Shown one piece after another: positions 1 through 5,974 of a stretch of 7,130 bases of DNA. The stretch is taken from NCBI GenBank assembly GCA_018432565.1, contig JAHDSS010000422.1:1-7130 (forward strand), in the 5' to 3' direction. The notes under the pieces are model-generated. The model searched no databases and had not been told where the DNA came from. It saw only the letters and a program-made list of their open reading frames with translations. The stretch's first letter is position 1. Each line of letters starts with the position of its first letter. The position numbers and the translations under genes are program-made. The stretch is from Kiritimatiellia bacterium. Lineage in GTDB: Bacteria; Verrucomicrobiota; Kiritimatiellia; CAIQIC01; Lenti-01.

Positions 1-1
1 C

Positions 2-1555
2 GCCCTCGATACCTCCGCCTTTCCGCCCGCCACAAACGGGTTCCGAAAGTTCGCGTCCATCGACGGCTTCATCGCCGCCCTCGGCACCAACCGGCTTTCT
101 TTTCTCGACCACCCCTTCGAACTGAATTGCTTCGACACCGCTCTGCTTCTGGCCGGGCCGGAAATGGACGTGAACGTGGATTTGCATTCGCACAACGGCC
201 CCTTTCTTGCCGTCCAGGTCACCACAAACTGGAACCAATGGCTGATCCCTGTCGCTTCGCTCGGCGATGTCTATACCACTGCCTATCACGCCTGGTACGG
301 CGCCTTCATGGAAAATCGATTCCATCTGGTTTTCACCGAGAAGCACAAGGCGATCCTGTCTTCCCTCTACCAGTACCAGCCCCTTCCCCTGGGCACGTCA
401 TCGAACACCGTCGCGGCCGAAACGCAGGAGGCCCTCCAACGACACTGGAGACGCTGCGGAATTCAATTTCCAGGCAACCTCTCCCTCGTCATGCTCCACC
501 GCGCCAGCACCGACTACCATCTGGTCGTTTCCGACCACATGGGTGTGCTGCTTAAGCAAAAGGACGGTTATCTGTATCTCGAAAAAACCGGAGGCAAGGG
601 CCCCTTCCTGCGAATGGACACCCAAGACCCCGCCGACATCGCCGCCTACTTTTCGACCATGACCTGGCCAGACTATGCCTTCAACTTCATGTCCGTCAAC
701 GAGGGTCTGTTCCTCGACGTGCCGCTCATGCCAAGAGCCGCCCCCATGGCTGCATCCACGGCCGAGCGCGCCCGGCAGGCGATCCGGCGGCGCTACAACG
801 ACATCTCCCCGGTAACGCTCGACGACCGCGGCTATGCCGTCCGCGCCGAGCTGAACCTGGTGCCGGGCGTCCGGATGGACGACATCCGGGCCGATTTCGC
901 CCAGGGCAGCGGGAACGAACTCGAGGGGAAATTCCGCGCCGCGCATTCGTCGTCCGCTCTCGCCGCCAACACCTTCGGCCCGTGGCGGAAAAATCCGCAA
1001 CCGCTGTGCCTGATGGGAACCCCGGGGTATGAGTTTCTCCAATTCGAGAAGCAATGCCCCACCGGGCTCGGCGGCATCCCCCCCAATCTCGACCTGCTGG
1101 CCGCCGGTCCCGGCATCGTCGTCGGCGTCGAATCCAAGTTCCTCGAATTCCTCTCCCCCAAGCCGCCCAAGTTCGCCGCCAGCTACACGCGCGAAAACCT
1201 CCCCCAGATGGAAGAATGCTGGGCGTCGTGGATGGAGGCGCTGAAAGACGGCCCGCCGCAGCATCTGGATGCCGCCCAACTCGTGCGCCACTACCTCGGC
1301 CTTCGCAACCAGCCCGAGTTCCAAGGCAAGCGGATCGTCCTGCTCTATCTCTTCTGGGAACCCGAGAACTGGGCCGACTTCCCCGAATACCGCCGGCACC
1401 GGGAGGAACTCGCGGCATTCTACGACCACGTCAAGGACTCCGACGTGGCCTTCACCTGGATGACCTATCCCGATCTCTGGCGCCTCTGGGAATACCTTGG
1501 CCTCTACCCCGACCACCTGCGCGAAATCCGCCGACGCTACCTCCTGGCCATCTGA
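2..1555 (+). CDS. DUF4300-like domain fused to PD-(D/E)XK restriction-endonuclease-like domain (5' partial)
   Basis: The frame is open from base 2, and conserved-looking sequence lies before the first ATG at 164, so the true start is upstream of the window. The N-terminal part (about 2-720) resembles DUF4300. It has a Cys in 'LNCFDTALLL' (codon 128-130), a 'HWRRCGIQF' helix, 'LSLVMLH', a His in 'DHMGVLL' (codon 536-538), 'GYLYLEK' and a closing 'FMSVNEGLFL'. The Cys-then-His order recalls papain-like folds, but no activity is established. The C-terminal part (about 760-1555) matches PGN_0703-type putative restriction endonucleases: 'SSALAANTFGPW', 'CPTGLGGIPPNLDLL', 'GVESKFLEFL', 'LDAAQLVRHYLGL', 'LLYLFWEPENW' and 'MTYPDLW'. 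The likely catalytic residues are Asp at codon 1091, Glu at 1130 and Lys at 1136. The linker is only about 10-15 residues. In-frame ATGs at 728 and 746 could start a separate endonuclease, but neither has a convincing ribosome site. The domain calls rest on remembered family patterns. Confidence 0.75.
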   Translation, partial: ALDTSAFPPATNGFRKFASIDGFIAALGTNRLSFLDHPFELNCFDTALLLAGPEMDVNVDLHSHNGPFLAVQVTTNWNQWLIPVASLGDVYTTAYHAWYGAFMENRFHLVFTEKHKAILSSLYQYQPLPLGTSSNTVAAETQEALQRHWRRCGIQFPGNLSLVMLHRASTDYHLVVSDHMGVLLKQKDGYLYLEKTGGKGPFLRMDTQDPADIAAYFSTMTWPDYAFNFMSVNEGLFLDVPLMPRAAPMAASTAERARQAIRRRYNDISPVTLDDRGYAVRAELNLVPGVRMDDIRADFAQGSGNELEGKFRAAHSSSALAANTFGPWRKNPQPLCLMGTPGYEFLQFEKQCPTGLGGIPPNLDLLAAGPGIVVGVESKFLEFLSPKPPKFAASYTRENLPQMEECWASWMEALKDGPPQHLDAAQLVRHYLGLRNQPEFQGKRIVLLYLFWEPENWADFPEYRRHREELAAFYDHVKDSDVAFTWMTYPDLWRLWEYLGLYPDHLREIRRRYLLAI

Positions 1556-1586
1556 CGTCTCCCCCTCCCCCCCACCCTCGGCACTT

Positions 1587-1612
1587 CCATGCCCGCGGCT
1601 TCGGGCCCATGG
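1587..1612 (+). terminator. GC-rich hairpin after the endonuclease gene, possible terminator
   Basis: CCATGCCCG (1587-1595) can pair with CGGGC-CC-ATGG (1602-1612) across a six-base loop, with a two-base CC bulge. It lies about 30 bases past the stop codon. No T-run follows, so an intrinsic terminator is only a possibility. Confidence 0.25.
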
Positions 1613-1659
1613 CCTGCCGCATTCCCCGCCGGGCATCCCTTGGCCTTCCCCATCTCCTT

Positions 1660-1773
1660 CGGCTTCAATCTAATGAATGCCAGCCAACATTCCGATATTG
1701 TTATGTTTTTGTTAATCCGCTAGGGTTTAACCGAATCACAAAAAATGCCCCGGTTTAACACAAAGCCCCCCAC
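1660..1773 (+). promoter_or_regulatory. AT-rich upstream region with paired GGTTTAAC repeats
   Basis: The 218-bp gap between the endonuclease and sensor genes turns sharply AT-rich here. GGTTTAAC occurs twice on the same strand, at 1724-1731 and 1752-1759, 28 bp apart start to start. The first copy extends to the near-palindrome GGTT-T-AACC (1724-1732). Two TTGTTA hexamers (1698-1703 and 1709-1714) could serve as -35 elements. The facing -10 candidates are poor; TAGGGT at 1721-1726 has the right 17-bp spacing from the first. This is probably the promoter region of the sensor gene, and the repeats may be operator half-sites. Exact elements cannot be fixed by eye. Confidence 0.35.
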
Positions 1774-2757
1774 ATGACACAACCCACTTCCCGCAGTTGC
1801 CGTGACGTGCTGGTGACGGTGCTGTGCGTGCTGCTGTATGCCGGCGCCGTGGCGGCCTATACCGTCTGGTCCTACCGGGAACACAGGACGACGCTGATGG
1901 AGCAGATTGATTCCCGTCTGCTGCAGGCCGCCCGCAGCCTGAAATATCTGCTGGCGGAGGATTTTCACGACCGGGCCCTGGGTCCGGATTCCATCTCCAG
2001 GGAAGAGGAACTCCGCAACCGCAAACTCGTCACGGCCTTTGGCGTCGAATCCGGATTCGCCTGGGTCCACACCATTGCCGAAGCCGATGGACGCTTCTAT
2101 TTTTCCGCCCCGTCCGTTTCAGAAGAAGAAGCCCAGGCGCAGGAAAAGTGGTACTTCCATCCGTACGAGGACATCCCCGAGGAATTCATTCAAGCCTGGC
2201 GCGACCGGAAACCCGTGTATGTCAACTATACCGACCAGTGGGGCACCTTCCGTTCCGTCGCCCTGCCCCAGCAATCGCCCGGCGGCCGCTGCTACCTCGC
2301 CAGTGCCGACCTGGAAATCAGCGATATCCGCGCCATGGTCCGTAAAAATCTCGTGCGGTCCATTCTCGTGGCCCTGTTTTTCCTGGCCGCCAGCCTTCCG
2401 CTCATTCTGCTGGTCATTCATCTGTTCCAGGCGCACACCCGGACGCTGCGCCGCCTGAACGCCGAATTGCAGCGGCAGCAGGATCATCTGGAAGAGCTGG
2501 TGCAGCGCCGCACCGCCGACTTGGAGAAAGAGACCCGGCGACTCCAGGAAGCCCTCGACAACGTCCGCGCCCTGCGCGGCCTGCTTCCCATCTGCGCGGC
2601 CTGCCGGAAGATCCGCGACGACGACGGCTATTGGGACCAGCTCGAGAACTATGTCCTGAAACATACCGATACGGAATTTTCCCACGGCCTGTGTCCCGAC
2701 TGCCTCCAGCGCCTCTATCCCGAATTCGCCTCCGGCGACAACCCGCCCCCGTCCTGA
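1774..2757 (+). CDS. Membrane-anchored sensor-like protein with C-terminal double CxxC module
   Basis: The protein has 327 residues. A first membrane segment (about 11-31) is followed by an extracytoplasmic domain (about 32-190) containing 'VYVNYTDQWGTFRSVALP' and 'CYLASADLEISDI', a pattern like Cache-type ligand-sensing domains. The second membrane segment is at about 196-218, and a charged coiled coil runs from about 222 to 270. The C-terminal module is 'LLPICAACRKIRDDDGYW' followed by 'FSHGLCPDCLQRLYPEF', with Cys274/Cys277 and Cys307/Cys310. As I recall, this module ends many PAS-containing and response-regulator proteins; the two CxxC pairs suggest metal or redox binding, but its role is not known to me. 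There is no histidine kinase, GGDEF, EAL or methyl-accepting domain. The start at 1774 sits just before the first membrane segment but has no clear ribosome site. It appears to be a stand-alone gene. The likely role, inferred, is relaying an external signal through the coiled coil to a partner encoded elsewhere. Confidence 0.75.
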   Translation: MTQPTSRSCRDVLVTVLCVLLYAGAVAAYTVWSYREHRTTLMEQIDSRLLQAARSLKYLLAEDFHDRALGPDSISREEELRNRKLVTAFGVESGFAWVHTIAEADGRFYFSAPSVSEEEAQAQEKWYFHPYEDIPEEFIQAWRDRKPVYVNYTDQWGTFRSVALPQQSPGGRCYLASADLEISDIRAMVRKNLVRSILVALFFLAASLPLILLVIHLFQAHTRTLRRLNAELQRQQDHLEELVQRRTADLEKETRRLQEALDNVRALRGLLPICAACRKIRDDDGYWDQLENYVLKHTDTEFSHGLCPDCLQRLYPEFASGDNPPPS

Positions 2758-2798
2758 CCCGTTGGCGTTCCGCCTGCGTTCAACACCGCCTCCGCCAT

Positions 2799-2828
2799 GA
2801 TTCTCATTGTTTGCAAACAATGAGAATC
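2799..2828. repeat. Perfect 30-bp palindrome between genes
   Basis: GATTCTCATTGTTTG is followed immediately by its exact reverse complement CAAACAATGAGAATC, giving 15-bp arms with no spacer and the centre between 2813 and 2814. As RNA it would form a 13-bp stem with a TGCA loop. It begins 41 bases after the sensor stop and ends 89 bases before the hydrolase start. It is markedly AT-rich for this genome and no T-run follows. It could be a dimeric-regulator operator or a transcript-end hairpin. The outer ATTCTCATT / AATGAGAAT halves recall Fur-box half-sites, but this is only a resemblance. Confidence 0.7.
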
Positions 2829-2859
2829 GGGCCTCACACCCGGGCACAACCAATCCGGA

Positions 2860-2910
2860 TTTTCCACGCCATGGAAAAAGTGTTCCCATGCCGCAAAAAA
2901 GGCTTACAGT
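2860..2910 (+). promoter_or_regulatory. Inverted repeat TTTTCCA-N5-TGGAAAA and possible promoter of the MBL hydrolase gene
   Basis: TTTTCCA (2860-2866) and TGGAAAA (2872-2878) form a 7-bp inverted repeat around CGCCA. Further down, TACAGT (2905-2910) matches a -10 consensus at four of six positions, but no good -35 hexamer precedes it. If TACAGT is used, transcription would begin almost on the ATG at 2918 and the message would be leaderless. That would fit the lack of a Shine-Dalgarno sequence. Speculative. Confidence 0.3.
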
Positions 2911-2917
2911 GCCGGTT

Positions 2918-3688
2918 ATGCGCGTCACGTTTCTAGGCACCGGCACCTCTTACGGCATCCCCATGCCGGGATGCGACTGCCCGGTCTGCCGGTCCGACGA
3001 CCCGCGCGACCGGCGCCACCGCACGGCCATGCTGATCGAAAGCCCGGACGCCACGCTGCTGCTGGATACCCCGCCGGATCTGCGGACCCAGTGCCTGGCC
3101 TTCGACATCCGCCGCATCGACGGTGTGCTGATGACCCATGACCATGCCGACCATCTGTTCGGATTCGACGACCTTCGCGCCTATACCAACCGGATGCCCG
3201 AACCCATGCCGGTCTGGGCGTCGGCGGGAACGGCGCAAACCCTTCGGCGCATCTTCGCTTATCTCGACCAGCCCCCCCTCCCCGGCACCTCGCTGGCGCG
3301 CATCGCCCTTCACGTCGCAGAGGAACCGTTCGACTTCATGGGCTTCCGCCTGACACCCCTGCCCGCGGAACACGGGCGCGCCGACATGATCGGGTGGAAA
3401 TTCGAAAGCGAGGGCCGCTCGTTCGCGGCCATCCCCGACTGCAAGACGATTCCTCCGGAGACGCTGGCCCTGTGCCGGGGCGTGGATCTGGCGGTGCTGG
3501 ACGCGCTGCGCATCCGCCCGCATCCCACCCACATGAACCTGGACGAATCCGTCGCCGCGCTGAAGGCCATCGGCGCCAAACACTCGCTGGTGATCCATCT
3601 GTGCCACGAAGTCTCCCACGTCCAGGCCGAACAGCGGCTGCCCGACGGCATCGCCCCGGCCCACGACGGGCTGCGAATCGAGTGGTAG
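2918..3688 (+). CDS. PhnP-like metallo-beta-lactamase-fold hydrolase
   Basis: The protein has 256 residues, close to PhnP (phosphoribosyl cyclic phosphate phosphodiesterase, about 250). It opens with 'MRVTFLGTGTSYGIP' and then a CxCx2C cluster (Cys19, Cys21, Cys24), which in PhnP helps bind a structural zinc. The metal motif THDHADH supplies His74, His76, Asp78 and His79. His152 ('AEHGR'), Asp174 ('IPDC') and His227, His230 or His234 in 'HLCHEVSH' likely complete the sites. The end 'LPDGIAPAHDGLRIEW' is typical of this subfamily. It is therefore a soluble, probably two-metal phosphodiesterase. No phosphonate (phn) genes are nearby, so the true substrate is uncertain and could be a cyclic or modified nucleotide. 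The start at 2918 was chosen because family members begin 'MRVTFLGTGTS'. An in-frame ATG at 2888 has a weak purine-rich stretch upstream, and one at 2807 lies inside the palindrome and is unlikely. Confidence 0.85.
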   Translation: MRVTFLGTGTSYGIPMPGCDCPVCRSDDPRDRRHRTAMLIESPDATLLLDTPPDLRTQCLAFDIRRIDGVLMTHDHADHLFGFDDLRAYTNRMPEPMPVWASAGTAQTLRRIFAYLDQPPLPGTSLARIALHVAEEPFDFMGFRLTPLPAEHGRADMIGWKFESEGRSFAAIPDCKTIPPETLALCRGVDLAVLDALRIRPHPTHMNLDESVAALKAIGAKHSLVIHLCHEVSHVQAEQRLPDGIAPAHDGLRIEW

Positions 3689-3693
3689 GCGCC

Positions 3694-3822
3694 ATGGCGG
3701 ATCCCTCCAACTGGTCACCGGCCGAGGCCCGCGCCCGGATCCGGCGCGGCGAGTGGACCGGCCCCACCGCGACCCTGGCGCCCGGCTTTGTTCAGGCCGA
3801 CTTGGAGTCCCGGGATGAATGA
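3694..3822 (+). pseudogene. Truncated N-terminus of a DUF1445 (YcsI-type putative hydro-lyase) gene
   Basis: This short frame (42 codons plus stop) starts five bases after the hydrolase stop. It encodes 'SPAEARARIRRGEWTGPT' followed by 'ATLAPGFVQADL', which matches the first 35-40 residues of DUF1445 proteins such as B. subtilis YcsI ('RKLIRNGEFTGPT', then 'VQANL'). Family members continue with 'VILPKDFAFDFL' and run to about 260 residues. Here the match stops at 'VQADL', followed by ESRDE and a stop. No continuation is visible in any frame, because the membrane-protein gene begins at 3815 and overlaps the last 8 bases. The best reading is a deletion remnant. It could still be translated and couple translation into the next gene. 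The family match is confident; any residual function is unknown. Confidence 0.7.
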
Positions 3823-4645
3823 CGGGGTCCGGTTGCTGCTGGGATTCGCGGCGGGCGGCCTGGCCGTGGCGGCCACCACGCTGCTGGCCGAACGGCATGG
3901 CAGCCGCCTGGGCGGCTATATCGGCGGGCTGCCCTCCACCCTGGCCGTCGCGCTGCTGTTCGTGGCGCTGACCGGCGGACGGGATGCCGCCATCCGGGCC
4001 TCCGGGATCGCCCCCCTCTCGTTCGGGATCAACGGCCTGTACGTCCTGTTGTTTGTGGCGCTGACGCCGCTGGGTTTCTACTGGAGCATGGGACTGGCGC
4101 TGGCGGCCTGGGCGGCGGCCCAGTCGGCCATCATCATTCACGGAGCCCCCCCGCTGACGTTTTCCCTGGCCGCCTGGGGAATCTGCTTCGGCCTGTGCTG
4201 GCTGGGCTTCAGCCGCTGGTTCCGGGTGCCGCCGCAACCGTCGACGGGACTTTCCACCGGTGCGGGAATCCTGCTGTTGCGGACGACCGTCAGCGGCGCT
4301 CTCGTGGCGGCCGCCGCCGCGGCCTCGCTGTGGTGGGGGGCCGTCGCCGGGGGTGTCCTGGCCTCCCTGCCCGTGGTCTTTATCTGCTCGCTGTTCATTG
4401 CCTACCGCCGCCTGGGCCTGGCGTTTGCCCGCGCCTTGGCCGGTTCGCTGGTCTTCAGCGCCGTGATCAACTGCACGGCGTTCGCCCTGCTCTTCCGCCT
4501 GGCCCTGCGGCATCTGGACATCTTCCCCGCCTTTGCGTCCGCCTACGCCGCGACCCTGCTCGCCGCCTGGCCCCTCTACCACCTCAATCTGGGCAGCCCG
4601 TCCGACGGCGCACCGACCGCACGGACCGAGGCGCCGAACCGTTGA
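3815..4645 (+). CDS. Multi-pass membrane protein with two similar halves (DUF3147/GlpM-like?)
   Basis: The 276-residue protein is almost entirely hydrophobic, with about eight to nine likely membrane segments and a short polar tail (about 262-276). The two halves share a signature: 'GGYIGGLPSTLAVALLF' at residues 33-49 and 'GGVLASLPVVFICSLF' at 179-194. Both have GG, four residues, then LP and a hydrophobic run, followed by a small-residue-rich segment. This suggests an internal duplication, as in many transporters. The GG/LP signature recalls the short (about 110 aa) DUF3147/GlpM membrane proteins, but that link is tentative and no substrate can be named. The start at 3815 is supported by GGAG at 3804-3807, seven bases upstream. 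An earlier ATG at 3788 would add only a non-hydrophobic stub. It overlaps the DUF1445 remnant by 8 bases, so translation may be coupled. Confidence 0.75.
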   Translation: MNDGVRLLLGFAAGGLAVAATTLLAERHGSRLGGYIGGLPSTLAVALLFVALTGGRDAAIRASGIAPLSFGINGLYVLLFVALTPLGFYWSMGLALAAWAAAQSAIIIHGAPPLTFSLAAWGICFGLCWLGFSRWFRVPPQPSTGLSTGAGILLLRTTVSGALVAAAAAASLWWGAVAGGVLASLPVVFICSLFIAYRRLGLAFARALAGSLVFSAVINCTAFALLFRLALRHLDIFPAFASAYAATLLAAWPLYHLNLGSPSDGAPTARTEAPNR

Positions 4646-4661
4646 CGCGCCGCAGCGGCCC

Positions 4662-4688
4662 TTGATCGCGGCCCGGGACTGCGATAAG
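4662..4688 (+). promoter_or_regulatory. Candidate promoter of the DUF1573 operon
   Basis: TTGATC (4662-4667) and GATAAG (4683-4688) match -35 and -10 consensus hexamers at four positions each, with a 15-bp spacer that is slightly short. They lie in the 52-bp gap before the DUF1573 gene. Transcription would begin within a few bases of the ATG at 4698, giving a nearly leaderless message. This agrees with the absence of a clear ribosome-binding site there. Confidence 0.4.
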
Positions 4689-4697
4689 ATGGCGCCT

Positions 4698-5453
4698 ATG
4701 AAAACCCGTCTGCTGTCTGTGTTGCTTCCTGCTCTTCTGCCGCTGTTCGCAACGGCCCAAGTGGCGCCGCCGCCGGTCCCCGAATCCGCTCCCGCCGCGG
4801 AATCCCCCCCCGCCCTGGCGCCCAAAATCGTCTGCCCCGAAACCGTCTTTGATTTCGGCGAAAAGGAAAACAGCCAGGTGGTCGAACATCATTACGTCGT
4901 CCGCAACGAAGGCACCCTGTCGCTGGAAATCCGCGGCGTGAGGGCTTCCTGCGGATGCACGGCCGTGAAACCGACGGACAGCGTGGTGCCCCCGGGCGGC
5001 GAAACCACCATCCAGGCCCGTTTCGATCTGCGCGGGCGAAGCGGCATGCAGGTCAAAACCATCACCGTGGAAAGCAACGACCCTGAAAAGCCCGTCGTGC
5101 ACCTGCAAATCCGGGGCACCGCGGTGCAAGGACTCCGAGCCCAGCCCTCGACTCTGTTTTTCGGCCGCCTGGAACCGGGGGCGGAGCGCACGCGCGCTTT
5201 CGAAATCCAGTCCGGCCGGGGCCCCATCCAAATCCAGGACATCCGGACGACCGATCCGGGGCTGGTGGTCCATCCGCTGGATCCCGAGCCCGGCGCGGAC
5301 GGCACCCGGCACCGGTTTGAACTGACCCTGGGCGACACCCTTCCCCCGGGAACCGTCAACGGCCAGGTCATCGTGAAAACGGACGTGGAAGACGGCCGCG
5401 AGGTCGCCATACCCGTCGCGGCTTATCTCGTCGCCCCGCCCGCCCAGCCATGA
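4698..5453 (+). CDS. Exported DUF1573 protein
   Basis: The protein has 251 residues. Residues 1-20 form a signal peptide: Lys and Arg near the start, a Leu-rich core, then 'FATA' before Gln21, a plausible signal-peptidase I site. A short Pro/Ala linker follows. The DUF1573 domain (about 45-140) contains 'VFDFGEKENSQVVEHHYVVRN' style beta strands and the hallmark 'ASCGCTAVKPT' with Cys85 and Cys87, then 'VPPGGETTIQARFD' and 'TITVESNDPEKPVVHLQIRG'. A second Ig-like region (about 141-250) follows. The family is extracytoplasmic with an immunoglobulin/ASH-like fold; its biochemical role is not established. The CGC pair suggests redox or metal chemistry, by inference. The start at 4698 is preferred because it begins with a signal peptide; ATG 4689 would add only three residues. 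It is first of four genes joined by ATGA overlaps. Confidence 0.85.
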   Translation: MKTRLLSVLLPALLPLFATAQVAPPPVPESAPAAESPPALAPKIVCPETVFDFGEKENSQVVEHHYVVRNEGTLSLEIRGVRASCGCTAVKPTDSVVPPGGETTIQARFDLRGRSGMQVKTITVESNDPEKPVVHLQIRGTAVQGLRAQPSTLFFGRLEPGAERTRAFEIQSGRGPIQIQDIRTTDPGLVVHPLDPEPGADGTRHRFELTLGDTLPPGTVNGQVIVKTDVEDGREVAIPVAAYLVAPPAQP

Positions 5454-5974
5454 ACCCCGCGGGCAGCCGCCTGCCGCTGCGCCAAGCCGCGCAACTGGCC
5501 CTGGACAGCACGATCCTGCTGGCCATCGCCGGCCTGCTGGGCGGTCTCGTCAATACCCTCCGCCCCGAGGCCACCCGCCTGCCGTGGGTCAGCGACTGGG
5601 ACCGCCACATTGAAACCCTGGCTTTCCGCGCCGGCATTCCCGTCACGTTCCTGCAGGGCGCGCGCCAGCGCGTGGGCGACGCCGCCACGGCCATCCTGGA
5701 CGCGCGGAGTGAAGACGAATACGCCGCCGGCCACCTGCCGCGCGCCCTGTCCCTGCCGGTGGCCGAAGCCGACCGGCGGATTCTCGACTACGCGCATCGG
5801 CTGACGCCCGACACGCCTATCCTGGTCTATTGCGGGGGCGCCGACTGCGACGACGCCCTGGAACTGGCCAAACGCCTTCGTGAATTCGGATTCCGGGATC
5901 TGACGCTCTACCCCGGCGGCCTGGCGGAGTGGAGAGACTACGGCGGAGACGTTCTTGCGGGAGCCCCCCCATGA
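5450..5974 (+). CDS. Membrane-anchored rhodanese-like sulfurtransferase
   Basis: The protein has 174 residues. A membrane segment (about 16-35) ends in 'VNTLRP', a form seen in related anchored rhodaneses. A linker of about 25 residues leads to a rhodanese domain (about 68-172) with 'AILDARSEDEYAAGHLPRA' early on, 'ILVYCGGADCDDALELA' as the active loop and 'LYPGGLAEW' near the end. Cys128 is the expected sulfur-accepting residue, and Cys133 in the same loop could form a disulfide or persulfide partner with it. The domain probably moves sulfane sulfur, or acts as a thiol relay, at the membrane; its side cannot be fixed, though the short basic N-terminus (Arg7, Arg11) would favour an inside start and an outside domain. 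The ATG overlaps the DUF1573 stop by four bases and has no ribosome site of its own, so translation is probably coupled. Confidence 0.85.
   Translation: MNPAGSRLPLRQAAQLALDSTILLAIAGLLGGLVNTLRPEATRLPWVSDWDRHIETLAFRAGIPVTFLQGARQRVGDAATAILDARSEDEYAAGHLPRALSLPVAEADRRILDYAHRLTPDTPILVYCGGADCDDALELAKRLREFGFRDLTLYPGGLAEWRDYGGDVLAGAPP

Noticed and set aside
398..1636. A 412-codon open frame on the - strand
   Set aside because: It is a shadow of the endonuclease gene, with no recognisable motif and GC-biased composition.
2807..2917. A longer N-terminus for the MBL hydrolase starting at 2807
   Set aside because: The start lies inside the 30-bp palindrome. The added residues are polar, unlike the family start 'MRVTFLGTGTS', and no ribosome site is present.
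4533..4697. A longer N-terminus for the DUF1573 protein
   Set aside because: It overlaps the membrane-protein gene and would bury the signal peptide that begins at 4698.
2933..4825. A 630-codon open frame on the - strand
   Set aside because: It lies antisense to three frames with clear family motifs (MBL hydrolase, DUF1445, membrane protein). Its translation is Gly/Arg/Gln-rich low-complexity sequence, as expected from high GC.
5964..5970. Run of seven C between the ribosome site and start of the MauE gene, and a similar run at 1567-1573, as phase-variable tracts
   Set aside because: The runs are short and C-runs are common in this GC-rich sequence. There is no other sign of phase variation.
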